Shown: positions 1 through 8,605 of the stretch, piece after piece
How positions within the stretch are numbered: the stretch's first letter is position 1
How the letters are laid out: every line of letters begins with the position of its first letter
Origin: Streptomyces violascens
GTDB lineage: Bacteria; Actinomycetota; Actinomycetes; Streptomycetales; Streptomycetaceae
DNA: 64,000 bases
Direction of reading: 5' to 3'
Assembly: GCF_014649955.1 (NCBI RefSeq)
Contig: NZ_BMUA01000033.1
Location: 1-64,000, forward strand
Notes under the pieces: generated by a model
The model's database searches: none
Told to the model about the DNA's origin: nothing
Seen by the model: only the letters and a program-made list of their open reading frames with translations
Program-made: the position numbers and the translations under genes

Positions 1-188
1 TCGGCCATGTGCTGGACAAGGCCGGTCAGAGTGAAGCCGGACGGCGGCACGGACGCGACAGCGGCCTGCTCATCGTCCAGGCCCTCGCACTTCATGGCGA
101 GTGTGGTGCGGTGAAAGTCAAGCCAGCTTTCGAGCGTGGTGCGCTCGTCGGCATTCAGGGGCGGCATAGGGCGTTCGACGGTACTCAT
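1..188 (-). CDS. DinB/DUF664-like protein, N-terminal part (cut by window edge)
   Basis: The minus strand from the ATG at 188 is open to the window edge and gives 62 residues. The segments TTLESWLDFHRTTLAMKCEGL and LTGLVQHMA match the start of the DinB/DUF664 four-helix family, related to mycothiol-dependent enzymes. In that family the first conserved His (here in VQHMA) is usually a metal ligand. The remainder, including the other metal ligands, lies outside the window, so activity cannot be judged. The reading frame and motif spacing look intact. Substrate unknown. Confidence 0.75.
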   Translation of the reverse strand, partial: MSTVERPMPPLNADERTTLESWLDFHRTTLAMKCEGLDDEQAAVASVPPSGFTLTGLVQHMA

Positions 189-302
189 CGGTCAATTATC
201 GCCAGCGATCGAACCCGTTGGCAGGCGCGCCTCACAGCAGGGCCAACGGTGCCTGACACGGCACTGGCAGTCCCCTTCGGTTGACCGTCGGCCGGACCGA
301 TG

Positions 303-1118
303 TCAGGCCCCACGGGCGAACCGCGTGAGCACCTGCGCGTACTCCCGCGGATGGGTCATGTGCGGGATGTGCCCCGCGCCGTGGAAAGTGTGGCGCCGAG
401 TGTGGGGCAGGGCGGTGGCCAGGCGGTCGAGGACGGTGTTGAACCAGGCCGGGCTCTCGGTGCCGTGGCTGAGCAGCACAGGTGCGGTGCAGGCGCTGAG
501 CGCGTCGAGGTCCAGGGCGGACCACGCCGGATCCTGCTGCTCGTCGAGCCAGGTCTGGGCATGGGTGATGAACACGTCCCGCAGGGGCTGGGGCATCGTC
601 TCCCATGCGCCCGGGCCGAGCGCCACCCCCTCCACGAACAGTTTCGCGCCCGCCGCGTCCTCATCGTTGCGCAGCAGGTCCTTCACCGCGTCGATGCGGC
701 CCATCACCGGCCGGAGTTCGCTCATCGCGGCGGGGTCGTCGACAACCAGTGCCATCAGTGGGGGTTCGTGGAGGGTGAGGGTCTTGAACAGCTCGGGGCG
801 GCGGGCGGCCAGGCCAACGGCGGCCGCCGCGCCGAAGGAGTTCCCGGCGACATGCGCGGGCGTCATCCCCAGCGCCTCGATCAGCGCCGCGAGATCGTCC
901 TCGTCCTGCCGCCGGGTGCCCTGGCCCGGCACAGCCTCGCTGCGGCCGTGGCCGCGCCGGTCGTAGGCCACGACGCGGAAACTCGCCTTGAGGTCGGCCT
1001 CGATGGCCGCTTGCCAGGCGTGGTGGTCGTTCCACGAGCCGTGCACCAGAACAAGCGGCTCGCCGTCGCCGACTTCTTCGTAGTGCAGCACCACATCGCC
1101 GGCACGAACCCGGGCCAT
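303..1118 (-). CDS. alpha/beta hydrolase
   Basis: A 271-residue alpha/beta-hydrolase-fold protein. Near the N-terminus LVLVHGSWNDHHAW is the oxyanion-hole region (HG motif). GNSFGAAAAVGLA around residue 95 is the nucleophile elbow (G-N-S-F-G). The segment GAGHIPHMTHPREYAQVL close to the C-terminus supplies the catalytic His. Length is normal for small cytoplasmic esterases or lactonases of this fold. No signal peptide is visible and the gene stands alone. The substrate cannot be inferred; the family includes esterases, epoxide hydrolases and haloperoxidase-like enzymes. Confidence 0.85.
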   Translation of the reverse strand: MARVRAGDVVLHYEEVGDGEPLVLVHGSWNDHHAWQAAIEADLKASFRVVAYDRRGHGRSEAVPGQGTRRQDEDDLAALIEALGMTPAHVAGNSFGAAAAVGLAARRPELFKTLTLHEPPLMALVVDDPAAMSELRPVMGRIDAVKDLLRNDEDAAGAKLFVEGVALGPGAWETMPQPLRDVFITHAQTWLDEQQDPAWSALDLDALSACTAPVLLSHGTESPAWFNTVLDRLATALPHTRRHTFHGAGHIPHMTHPREYAQVLTRFARGA

Positions 1119-1437
1119 CGCATGACTCCCTTCGAGGCAGGGCCTGGCCGAGCTCCGGGCCCGGCCATGTGGCGGTCACCCTTCCACAGCCCACCACCGC
1201 CCCACCTTGTACGACACGAGCGTCCGTGATCGCGTCGGGCCCACATGGAACACATACGCAACTGTCGCAGGCACGGGTGCCGGTCCGCTGCCAGCAGCGC
1301 AAGTGCCGGCGGCGGGCTCCTCGTGTTCGGGGGGCGGTAGCTCTCGCATCGGGCGCAACAAGTCGAGAACGGCAGGAAGTACACGATCACCGCCGCCGGA
1401 TGAGCCTGTCGACCGTGGCCGCTCCGCCTGCCGTGGC

Positions 1438-1785
1438 TCAGCTGGTGGGCCGGTAGGTGAGGAGGGCTGGGTGGCTGCTTGTGCCGTGGGGGACGGGGTA
1501 GTAGCTGCGGTGACTGGTGGGGTCGACGGCGATGATGTGGGCGCCGTCGGCGAGGCGGGCCCGGCCGGTGGCAGTCAGGTGCCGGTCGTGAAGGTCGAGG
1601 GTGGTGAGCCAGCCGGATTCGGCGGCGATGTACAGGCGGTGGCCCGTGGTGTCGTAGGCGAGGACGTCGGGGCCTGGCCCGGTCTCCTCATTGTCGGTCA
1701 CCTTCCCGGTGGTGAGGTCGAGGGTGAGCAGGCGGGCGTTTGCGTCGCAGGCGATGAACGCGAGTTGGTCGGTGGGGTCAAGGGT
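1438..1785 (-). pseudogene. C-terminal fragment of a YncE-like beta-propeller protein
   Basis: The minus frame reads DPTDQLAFIACDANARLLTL and continues through YDTTGHRLYIAAESG and IAVDPTSHRSYYPVP to a stop at 1438. These are blade repeats (hxxDxxxxrlyxa) of secreted YncE-like seven-blade propellers. Only the last two to three blades remain and there is no start codon or signal peptide in this frame. At its upstream end the fragment abuts a different, truncated secreted-protein gene in another frame, so this is a deletion or recombination scar and not a working gene. Confidence 0.65.
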
Positions 1786-1942
1786 CGACGTTCAGGTCGT
1801 GCGACCGGCAGTTGCTGCTCTGCCCGATGCCGAACTGGTCGCCACCCTTCCCGCCGTCGTGCGCCTGGGCCGTACCGGCGGCCGGCATTCCGAGGCTGCC
1901 CAGGGCCGTGACCAGGACGGCGGGCTTGCGAAGCTTGTACAT
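1778..1942 (-). pseudogene. truncated small secreted protein, 5' part only
   Basis: From the ATG at 1942 the frame begins MYKLRKPAVLVTALGSL, a basic n-region and hydrophobic core, followed by an AxA-type cleavage site (GTAQA) and the mature start HDGGKGGDQFGIGQSSNCR. This resembles small secreted proteins common in Streptomyces (rodlin/chaplin-era surface proteins of unassigned role). The frame ends after 54 codons, exactly where the beta-propeller fragment at 1438-1785 begins in another frame. The 3' part is therefore missing and the product, if made, would be a stub. Confidence 0.5.
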
Positions 1943-2188
1943 GTGGTCGCCATTGGGGTGAGCGGATGCAATCCGTGATCGATCGCTTCCCCACAGCCAC
2001 GGAAGCCAATGTGAACTGCCTACAAGCCGCCCGATGGCGAGCCAGGTGCCGCGACGCTGTTGTGGAAGCACCCTGAAGGCATGACGCCCCCGAGCAGGCC
2101 CGGCCCCGCAGGCGCAAGACACCTTTGGCCCGCCGACCCGACCGCGCCATCGGTGCAAGCCGCAGCCGCCGCGACGAGTTGATGCTAG

Positions 2189-2467
2189 GCGGACACCACC
2201 CGCGCGCTGCTCAACGAGCGCGTCCTGCAAGGACGCATCGCGCAGGAGCGGGAGCAGGCGCCCAATCAGGCCAGTCGGCGTTGACACGCCGAACACGCCC
2301 ACGCCTGACGGAACGCCTTTCACCGTCTCGCCCGGTGCTGCGAGCGTCGCGTCACGGTGATCGGCGCCTTCTTCGACCTCGCCGACGCAATCATCACCGT
2401 GCGCAACCGGATCCGGCGGTCCTGGGCAGCTTATTGTTGGGACGAACGCCTGAACCGCCGACCGTGA
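2189..2467 (+). pseudogene. transposase C-terminal remnant with two in-frame stops
   Basis: The plus frame from 2189 reads TTRALLNERVLQGRIAQE, a stop, EHAHA, a second stop, then RNAFHRLARCCERR and VIGAFFDLADAIITVRNRIR before a natural-looking end NRRP at 2467. The FFDLADxIITVRxLIR block followed by W..Y.WD.R..RRP is, to my recollection, the C-terminus of transposases common in Streptomyces. I do not assign it to an IS family with certainty. Two internal stops and no 5' part make it a fossil. Confidence 0.45.
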
Positions 2468-2496
2468 TCACACGACTGCTGTATCCGCGTGACCGC

Positions 2497-3075
2497 TTAC
2501 CGCGGCGCGACAGCCGCGAGTACTCCTCGTGCCGCCGTTCCATTTGGCCAGGTCCACCCGGCGACGAGGCTTCCGGACAGCCTCTGCGCAGCCTCGGTCG
2601 GCCGCAGGACACGATTGACCTGAACGTCAAGCCCGTCGTCGGGGCCAGTTCCGTGCACGGTGACGGTCGGGTCAGGGGTGTCGCTCTTGCTCTGGTGCTG
2701 CGGCACCGCCTCACCGCGCAGTAGTGCGCGCAACTGCGCTATCACCACCGGGTCGTGGACACCATCGTAGATCCACCGCGTGCCGAGCACCCCGTGCTCG
2801 GAGGTGCCGATCAACGCCTCGCCGGGGACCCCTTCCAGTGCAGCACCGCGGTAGCTCAACGGCACCAGATACGCCACCGGCTCCTGCGCGGTGGCGTCCA
2901 CGACGACCATGAACTCGATCCCGACCGCGCCCTCCGGATCGTCCAGACGGAACCCACCGGCCTTCACCAGCTCCGACGTTTCCGCGTCGCCCACGTACCA
3001 GCTCTGCTTCGGCAGCCAGCCGGTGAGCAGCTCCAGCTTGGTGGGGGTCATGGTGGTGCGGTGAATGGATGCCAT
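2497..3075 (-). CDS. maltokinase N-terminal cap-like domain protein
   Basis: A 192-residue protein starting MASIHRTTMTPTKLELLTGW and containing GGFRLDDPEGAVGIEFMVV, VAYLVPLSYRG and GTSEHGVLGTRWIYDG. This is the Mak_N_cap domain found at the N-terminus of maltokinases/trehalose synthases; in Streptomyces it also occurs as a stand-alone protein of about 190-200 residues. The kinase lobe is absent, so catalysis is not expected and the role is unknown. Start ATG 3075 has a GGGAA-type ribosome site just upstream. No co-oriented partner is adjacent. Confidence 0.8.
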   Translation of the reverse strand: MASIHRTTMTPTKLELLTGWLPKQSWYVGDAETSELVKAGGFRLDDPEGAVGIEFMVVVDATAQEPVAYLVPLSYRGAALEGVPGEALIGTSEHGVLGTRWIYDGVHDPVVIAQLRALLRGEAVPQHQSKSDTPDPTVTVHGTGPDDGLDVQVNRVLRPTEAAQRLSGSLVAGWTWPNGTAARGVLAAVAPR

Positions 3076-3424
3076 GCGAGTTCCCTAACGCGTAGATCCG
3101 GGTCCGTCCTCCAACGGAATGTGATCGAACTATAGGAAACGGCGGGCTTCCCGAGCGGCAGCGAGTGACCTCGTAGACCTCCCCGTCACCCCTGTGACCT
3201 CTGACAGGCATGTTCCCGGCCTGTAGGAACTCCGGCTCTCCGACCGCCACATCACCCGCCGCGTCATCGCTGCCACTACTGATGGTTCCAGCCCTCGCCA
3301 AGGGGCCTGTCTGCGTGACCTCTAAGCCCTCAAACGGTCAGTCCGGCCGTTCACTGAAGCCTGGACGGCACCCTTCAGCGAAATGCCTTCCTCCGCAAGT
3401 ACACAGCCCTCCCACGGCACTTCG
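3076..3424. other. intergenic stretch without a recognisable gene
   Basis: Upstream of the cap-like gene. A TATAGT hexamer read on the minus strand near 3130 could be a -10 box for that gene. No coding family was recognised in any frame. Confidence 0.3.
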
Positions 3425-3580
3425 CCGACCCCGTACCTCGTCCACCGCGTACAGCTTGCCGGCGTCGCTGCCGAAGTTGACCGCTCCATCGCCGCCGTCG
3501 GCGATGAGCGCACGCTTCCACCGGTGGGGGAGGACCACCGCTGGGCTCCGCTCGCCGCGTCCACCGCGTACAGGTGTGGA
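3425..3580 (-). pseudogene. PQQ-type beta-propeller fragment (minus strand)
   Basis: On the minus strand HLYAVDAASGAQRWSSPTGG is a textbook PQQ-like blade (hYAhDaxtGxxxW). After a frameshift it continues as VNFGSDAGKLYAVDEV, another blade. No start, end or complete blade set remains. It lies back to back with a plus-strand fragment of the same fold at 3576. Confidence 0.55.
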
Positions 3581-3875
3581 TGGCCAGATCTGGCTGCTCG
3601 GCGCAAAGGCAGCCACGTCGCCGGCGGCGTCCCCCCACGGAGTCGTGTACACGGCCGACTCCACCGGCTTCCTCGACGCCTACGACGCGCGGACCGGCCT
3701 TCAGATCCTCCGACGGCCCCTGGCGATCGACGGCGCGATCGACGCCGTGGCCGCGCTGGCCAGCAACGGAGTCTCCATCGCCAACCACACCGTGTACGTT
3801 GCCGCAGGCAGCCGGATCATCGCCTACCAACCAAACAGCCTCCTGCGAACACAACGCGCCCGCACCAACCACTAG
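3576..3875 (+). pseudogene. PQQ-type beta-propeller fragment (plus strand, C-terminal end)
   Basis: The plus frame reads VDGQIWLLGAKAATSPAAS, GVVYTADSTGFLDAYDARTG and ANHTVYVAAGSRIIAYQPNS before a stop at 3875. These are the last blades of a secreted PQQ-like or quinoprotein-type propeller. The frame is open but has no start or signal sequence and joins abruptly to an opposite-strand fragment of the same family. Confidence 0.55.
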
Positions 3876-3987
3876 CCAGGGCACGCCCGCAGCACCGGGA
3901 CAGCTGAGCATCGTCTCCCGTCCGCGGGCGGGTCCCTACCGCATCGCAGTGCCTACTCGGATCACTGTCACCGCCTCCGGCACTGGT

Positions 3988-4992
3988 TCACAGTCGCTTT
4001 GCGGAGCGGAAGGCACGGGCGTAAAGGCCGGCGCCGTCGAGTAGGGACGCGCCGCCCTTGTCGCCCATGGTGGGGCCGTTGGCGGTCTTTCGGCTGGAGA
4101 TGAAGCGGTGGTGTCCCGTGGAGTCGAGGCCGAGGTAAATGCCGACGTGGTCGACCTGGCGTCCGGCTTCGGGGCTGGCGTTGAAGAACGCCAGGTCCCC
4201 GGACTGAAGCCGGGCGAGGTCGGTGGCTTGCCGGTGGGTGTTGGGGACGACGGTGACCCCGGGACCGTCCTCGGCCATCATGACGGCCCGGCGTGGCAGT
4301 GCCCGCCCGGTGGGCCGTCCGAACTCCAGCGGGTAGCCGGAGCGGTACCCGTAGACGGTGCGGACGAAGCCGGAGCAGTCCAGCGAACCGTAGAAGTCGC
4401 TCCTGGGTTCGCGATGGCGCCCGTTCGCATACGTCCAGCCGATGCCGAGGTAGTCGGTGAAGTCGGCGGTTGCCTGCCGCTCGTCGTCGTCTCCCATCGG
4501 GCCGTAGGCAGCCTGGCCCGCGAACCGGATGCCCTTCCCGTCGCGCTGGTCGGCTGCGCCACGGACGTACTGTGTCGCGATGTCCAGGACGTCGGGCTCC
4601 CTGGTGGTCAGGGCGGTGGCGAGCCAGCTCTGGAACCACTCCTCGTGCCGTGCATCCCAGTGCCACGGCTGCGGCGCGAGGCGGACGACGGCGCTCGTGG
4701 TGACGGTGGCCGCGGTCGTGTCCGGTTCCGCGAACGTGCGCTGTGGGCCGGTGAACACCACCGTGCGGGCGCCCTCGGTCAGCACAGCCAAGGTTCGGCC
4801 GCGGTCGTCGCGAACGACGCTGCGCAGGGTTCCGGCCAGCCGTTCGAACCGCGGGGTGTCGCCACCGCTGCCGACCACGAACACCACCGAGGCCAGCGTC
4901 ACGAGGGCGAGGACCAGAATGCCGACCAGCAACTCCGGTCTGCACCAGAGGGTTTGGGCGGTCGCGGGGGTCGTCCGTCGGTCTCCTGTCAT
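3988..4992 (-). CDS. membrane-anchored NlpC/P60 family protein, pgs locus 1
   Basis: A 334-residue protein with one N-terminal membrane segment (LLVGILVLALVTLASVVFVV) and an extracytoplasmic C-terminal NlpC/P60 domain. The catalytic Cys206 lies in LDCSGFVRTVYG and the His282 in VDHVGIYLG. The fold hydrolyses gamma-D-glutamyl or peptide-stem bonds, so a gamma-glutamyl polymer is a plausible substrate. The start ATG overlaps the pgsC stop by 4 nt, so the two are translationally coupled. It is clearly paralogous to the product at 55986-57062 (shared features include the RTFAEP segment and the FISSRK..NGPT.GDKGG C-terminal region). Confidence 0.85.
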   Translation of the reverse strand: MTGDRRTTPATAQTLWCRPELLVGILVLALVTLASVVFVVGSGGDTPRFERLAGTLRSVVRDDRGRTLAVLTEGARTVVFTGPQRTFAEPDTTAATVTTSAVVRLAPQPWHWDARHEEWFQSWLATALTTREPDVLDIATQYVRGAADQRDGKGIRFAGQAAYGPMGDDDERQATADFTDYLGIGWTYANGRHREPRSDFYGSLDCSGFVRTVYGYRSGYPLEFGRPTGRALPRRAVMMAEDGPGVTVVPNTHRQATDLARLQSGDLAFFNASPEAGRQVDHVGIYLGLDSTGHHRFISSRKTANGPTMGDKGGASLLDGAGLYARAFRSAKRL

Positions 4993-5468
4993 GGCGAGTC
5001 CGCCAGGTGGAGTAGGAGTCCGCTGGCGAGGACGGTGTAGGTGAGCGTGGTCACAGCGGCGGTGGCCGCGGCGGTGGCCAGGACCGGCTGCCGAAGAAGC
5101 TGGTACGCGATCAGTCCGGGGACGATGAAGCCGAGGGTCTGATGAGTGAACAGCAACGGATACTCCTTCAGCAGGAAGAGCGAGAACGTCATCTGAAGGA
5201 ACACCCCCAGCAGGACGACGGCGGCGAACAGGCGCTTGCCGTACAGGATGACGACCTTCCGGGCGGCGGCGGCAGCGGCCCAGGTGAGGCAGGTCACCGC
5301 GGCGATCACCAGGATCCGGCGCCAGTCCTGGACCAGGGTGACCGCCAGCCAGGCCGGCGTGATCATGCCGCCCGGGGACAGGTTGGTCACCAGGTAGCAG
5401 CCGAGGCCGAACAGCAGCCCGATGGCTAGGCCGAGGGTCGCGACCTCGGCCGACAGCGGAGCGTTCAC
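4989..5468 (-). CDS. pgsC: PgsC/CapC-like membrane protein, pgs locus 1
   Basis: A 159-residue integral membrane protein with about four to five hydrophobic segments. It carries the PgsC/CapC signatures YLVTNLSPGGMITPAWLA, VVILYGKRLFAAVVLLG and TLGFIVPGLIAYQLLRQP. In poly-gamma-glutamate synthesis this is the membrane subunit that works with the PgsB ligase. GTG start at 5468 overlaps the pgsB stop (GTGA). Length is typical for the family. Its paralogue in this window is at 55479-55961. Confidence 0.88.
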   Translation of the reverse strand: MNAPLSAEVATLGLAIGLLFGLGCYLVTNLSPGGMITPAWLAVTLVQDWRRILVIAAVTCLTWAAAAAARKVVILYGKRLFAAVVLLGVFLQMTFSLFLLKEYPLLFTHQTLGFIVPGLIAYQLLRQPVLATAAATAAVTTLTYTVLASGLLLHLADSP

Positions 5469-6664
5469 CGGTCGCTCCGCTGCCCGATTGCGAGGGATCC
5501 GACGTGCTCCAGCAAGCGTTCTCCTTGGCCGTGGATATTGCCCACCGTCACGAGCGAGGCCGTGCCGTTGACCTGGTCGGTGATTGCTCGCCAGATCTGG
5601 GCAGGATCCCGCTGGGGTCCGCCGAGGTCCAGAATCCGTCCCGGCCAGTCGGCCGGCACGGCATCCCGCGCGGATCTGGTCGGGTGCCCGATGAGCACCA
5701 GGGTGTCGGTGTCGAGTGCGGACACGATGCGTCCCATCTGGCCGTTGCGCTCGATCCGGTCGGGGCGGCAGTTGATGAGGGTGATGAAGGGCGGCTCGAT
5801 CTGGCCGGACTCGACCAGTTGACGGACGTTCATGACCGTGGACTCGGGGTCGTTGGCGGCGAAGACGTTCGCCAGTCTCACGGTGCCGTCCTGCGTCCGG
5901 TAGTCCTGGACGGTGAGCACTCCGGGATCGGGCGGGGCCTCGTACATACCGCGCAGTGCCGATGCCCGGTCCACACCGAGTTCGGCCGCGACCGACAGTG
6001 CTATGGCCACGTTCTCCTTGAAGGTGGTGTAGCCGAATCCGGCCATCTCCTCGTCGGACACGGACTCAGGCTCGACAACGAGGAGTTGGCAGCTGCGACG
6101 GGACGCTTCCCTTTGCAGCAGGGCACGCCGGTCGTGCTCGGCGGTCACACACACCCCGCCGTCAGGCATGGAGCGTGCCAGCGACCGCGCGACGTCGTCC
6201 AGGGTCGGCCCCATCTCCTCTAGGTGGTCCTCGCGGACATTGCAGAGCACCCCGATCGTCGAACGGACCAGCACCTTCTGGTTGATCTCCTGCAGCGCCG
6301 GCTGGACGGCCATGCACTCCATGACGAGGACGTCCGGGCGCGCCGCTGCTGCCCTGCGGACGATGCCGATCTGCTCGACGACGTTGGCGATGCCGTGTTT
6401 GCGGTAGACCGGTTCCTCGGTGGCGTCCGGGTGGATGAACCGGGCCGCCGTGCCTGTCGTCTTCGCCACCACCCTCAGGTTCCCGCCGCGCAGAGCACCT
6501 GCGGTGAGGCGGGTGATGGAGCTCTTGCCGCGAATGCCGTTGACCAGGATCCGCACCGGAATGCGCTCCAGATGGCGTTCGTGACGGCGCCGCTCCACCA
6601 CACCGGCCACGAAGAGACCCAGCAGGGCGAGCGCGAAAACGCCGTACAGATAGTGGGCCATCAC
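5465..6664 (-). CDS. pgsB: PgsB/CapB-like poly-gamma-glutamate ligase, pgs locus 1
   Basis: A 399-residue amide ligase of the PgsB/CapB family, related to Mur ligases. An N-terminal membrane anchor is followed by the ATP-binding loop in RILVNGIRGKSSITRL (residues 43-49). The family blocks KTTGTAARFIHPDATEEPVY, GVLCNVREDHLEEMGPT and FAANDPESTVMNVRQL follow, with TVGNIHGQGERLLEH near the C-terminus. It would polymerise glutamate through gamma-carboxyl amide bonds at the membrane. The ATG overlaps the stop of the upstream sensor gene by 4 nt. No PgsA/CapA homologue is next to it. Confidence 0.9.
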   Translation of the reverse strand: MMAHYLYGVFALALLGLFVAGVVERRRHERHLERIPVRILVNGIRGKSSITRLTAGALRGGNLRVVAKTTGTAARFIHPDATEEPVYRKHGIANVVEQIGIVRRAAAARPDVLVMECMAVQPALQEINQKVLVRSTIGVLCNVREDHLEEMGPTLDDVARSLARSMPDGGVCVTAEHDRRALLQREASRRSCQLLVVEPESVSDEEMAGFGYTTFKENVAIALSVAAELGVDRASALRGMYEAPPDPGVLTVQDYRTQDGTVRLANVFAANDPESTVMNVRQLVESGQIEPPFITLINCRPDRIERNGQMGRIVSALDTDTLVLIGHPTRSARDAVPADWPGRILDLGGPQRDPAQIWRAITDQVNGTASLVTVGNIHGQGERLLEHVGSLAIGQRSDR

Positions 6665-7809
6665 GGCACCCTCCGGGACGCTCCGGCAGCCACCCGCGTC
6701 CGGTCGGGGCCGCCCTTCGTCGAGGCATCAGCGGCTATCGCGGCGCGGATCTGCTCAAGTGCGCGGGCGACCAGGCCCAGTTCGTCGTATCGGCGCACCT
6801 CGATGGCGTCGTGAAGTCCGCCGTCGGCCACGCGCTCCGCATCGCGCACGAGGCGGCGCAGAGGCCGTAGCCACACCACGTACAGCCAGCCGAACACGCA
6901 GAGGGTGACCACGGTCAACGTCTGCGCCAGCAGGATGGCTTGGTCGCGCGCCTGGGTCTGGGGCAAAAGAACGGTGTCGACGCTGCGCGCGGTCACCACG
7001 CGCCACGGTGGTCCGGGGTGTTTCGCGTCGCCGTGCACCGGTGCGGCTGCGACGATGTCCCGGGCGTCCGAACTGCCGTCGCCCATCGACACGACCGGCT
7101 TGTCGGTGCGCGCCGCACGGCGCAGTTCATCACGCGCGAGGAGCTGGAACGCGGTGAAGCCCGCCGTCGATGCGAGTACCTCTCCCTGGGCATCGACCAC
7201 TCATGCGGTGGCGGGTCGGACGGCATCGAATGCGTGCTGCATTTTGGCGAGGTCGTATTCGGCGACGGCGACCGCCCTGCTGTTGCTGCCGTACTTGAAC
7301 GGCGCGTACTGGACCACGACCGGCACCTTGTCGATGGAGGTCGCGTCGCTGCTGCCGGCGCGGGTCGGAGCGACGGGCACCTGGTCTGGATGCGCCGTGG
7401 TCCCGGCGCGGGCGAGCACGCGCCGCGCCGCGTCCAGCACGTAGACACTGCGGTAGCGCCCGTACCGCTGCTTGAAGTCCTTGACCTGGCTGTCGAACTC
7501 GGTCGTGTCGGACCCCAGGGTGAGCCCGTCCGCGAGCTGGGCGAGGTCCAGTTCGCCGGCGTGCAGCGCACGCCTGACGTGCTGCGCCGCGGCGGCCGTG
7601 ACGTTTTGCTGGTTGTCCAGTATGGCCGCGGGGACGGTCACGCCCCGGTCGACCCGGCCGCCCAGGGCCAGCACGGTCCCCGCCACGGTGAGCAGCATCA
7701 GCACGCCGCATGTCCACGGGACCCATACCGATGAGGCGAGCCTGCGCGTGCGGCCGGAGCGGGCTGTGGCACTCCTGTTCACCGCGGCGCACCCCGGCGT
7801 AAGCCACAT
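6661..7809 (-). pseudogene. Cache/HAMP membrane sensor interrupted by one in-frame TGA, pgs locus 1
   Basis: Two membrane segments (around residues 28-50 and 293-315 from the ATG at 7809) flank an extracellular Cache-like domain and are followed by a HAMP domain (RPLRRLVRDAERVADGGL) with no kinase or cyclase output. The frame is broken by a single TGA at 7201-7203 between VRPATA and VVDAQGEV. The paralogue at 51807-53993 reads EVRVVDTEGRV, with Arg at this place, so a CGA-to-TGA change explains the stop. A GTG directly after the stop could restart translation of the C-terminal half. The 3' end overlaps pgsB by 4 nt. The true start is uncertain; a GTG near 7771 is an alternative. Confidence 0.75.
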
Positions 7810-7864
7810 ATGTTCCGGACATGAGGAAGCACTTTCAATTCCCTCCCGTTTCAGCGGTGTTGGT

Positions 7865-7895
7865 GCTCTTGAAGGATCCCGGGAAGAGCCTGAAG
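7865..7895. promoter_or_regulatory. repeat structure in the divergent sensor / two-component promoter region
   Basis: In the 112 bp between the sensor and the response-regulator gene there is a perfect 6 bp inverted repeat (GCTCTT 7865-7870, AAGAGC 7884-7889). There is also a direct repeat CTTGAAG (7868) / CCTGAAG (7889), 21 nt apart start to start. Tandem half-sites two helical turns apart are a usual arrangement for OmpR-family binding, so this is a candidate autoregulatory site that may also control the pgs operon. Position-based inference only. Confidence 0.35.
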
Positions 7896-7921
7896 TTTTG
7901 ATGAGGTGGGGGGCGGCTATT

Positions 7922-8605
7922 GTGTCGGCCGTGCGCATACTGGTTGTCGAGGACGACGCTGATCTGCGGTTCGCGGTGGCCGCGGCACTGCGCGGGGACG
8001 GACTGGCAGTCGACGAGGTTGCGGACCTGCCGGCTGCGGATGAGGCCCTGTTCGTCACCCGGTACGACTGCGTCGTGTTCGACCGGATGCTGCCGTGCGG
8101 CGATGCCGTCGGCTACGTACACGAGCTGCGCCGGGTCGGGCGGACGGTACCGGTGCTGTTCCTCACGGCCCGTGACACGGTCGCCGACCGGGTCGAGGGG
8201 TTCAGCAGTGGTGGCGACGACTACTTGGTGAAGCCGTTCGCGGTGCCCGAGTTGGTGGCCCGGGTGCGCAGTCTGTGCCGACGCGCGGGTATCGTCCGCG
8301 CGCCCGTTCACCGGGTCGCGGGCCTCGAGATCGACACGGCGCGGCGCCAGGTCCGCCGCGATGGCGTGCTTCTGGTACTGACCCGCAAGGAGTTCGCCGT
8401 CCTGGAGATCCTGGCGGCCCACCCGGACCAGGCAGTGCCACGGGGTGAACTGATCGAGCGGTGCTGGGACGAGATGGCCGAGCCGAACTCGAATGTCGTC
8501 GAGGTCCTGGTCTCTCAACTACGCCGCAAACTCGGTGAGCCGATGGTGATCCACACGGTCCGCGGTGTGGGATACCGGCTGGCGTCGGCCGGTAGTGGCG
8601 GATGA
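7922..8605 (+). CDS. OmpR-family response regulator
   Basis: A 227-residue two-domain regulator. The receiver domain starts VRILVVEDDADLR, has the phosphoacceptor Asp54 in CVVFDRMLP and the Lys in DDYLVKPFAV. The C-terminal winged helix contains LTRKEFAVLEIL and ends VHTVRGVGYRL-like (VIHTVRGVGYRLA). The GTG at 7922 follows an AGGTGGGG ribosome site at good spacing; the GTG at 7931 is an alternative. The stop overlaps the kinase start (ATGA). It is divergent from pgs locus 1, which makes that operon a likely target. Confidence 0.9.
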   Translation: MSAVRILVVEDDADLRFAVAAALRGDGLAVDEVADLPAADEALFVTRYDCVVFDRMLPCGDAVGYVHELRRVGRTVPVLFLTARDTVADRVEGFSSGGDDYLVKPFAVPELVARVRSLCRRAGIVRAPVHRVAGLEIDTARRQVRRDGVLLVLTRKEFAVLEILAAHPDQAVPRGELIERCWDEMAEPNSNVVEVLVSQLRRKLGEPMVIHTVRGVGYRLASAGSGG

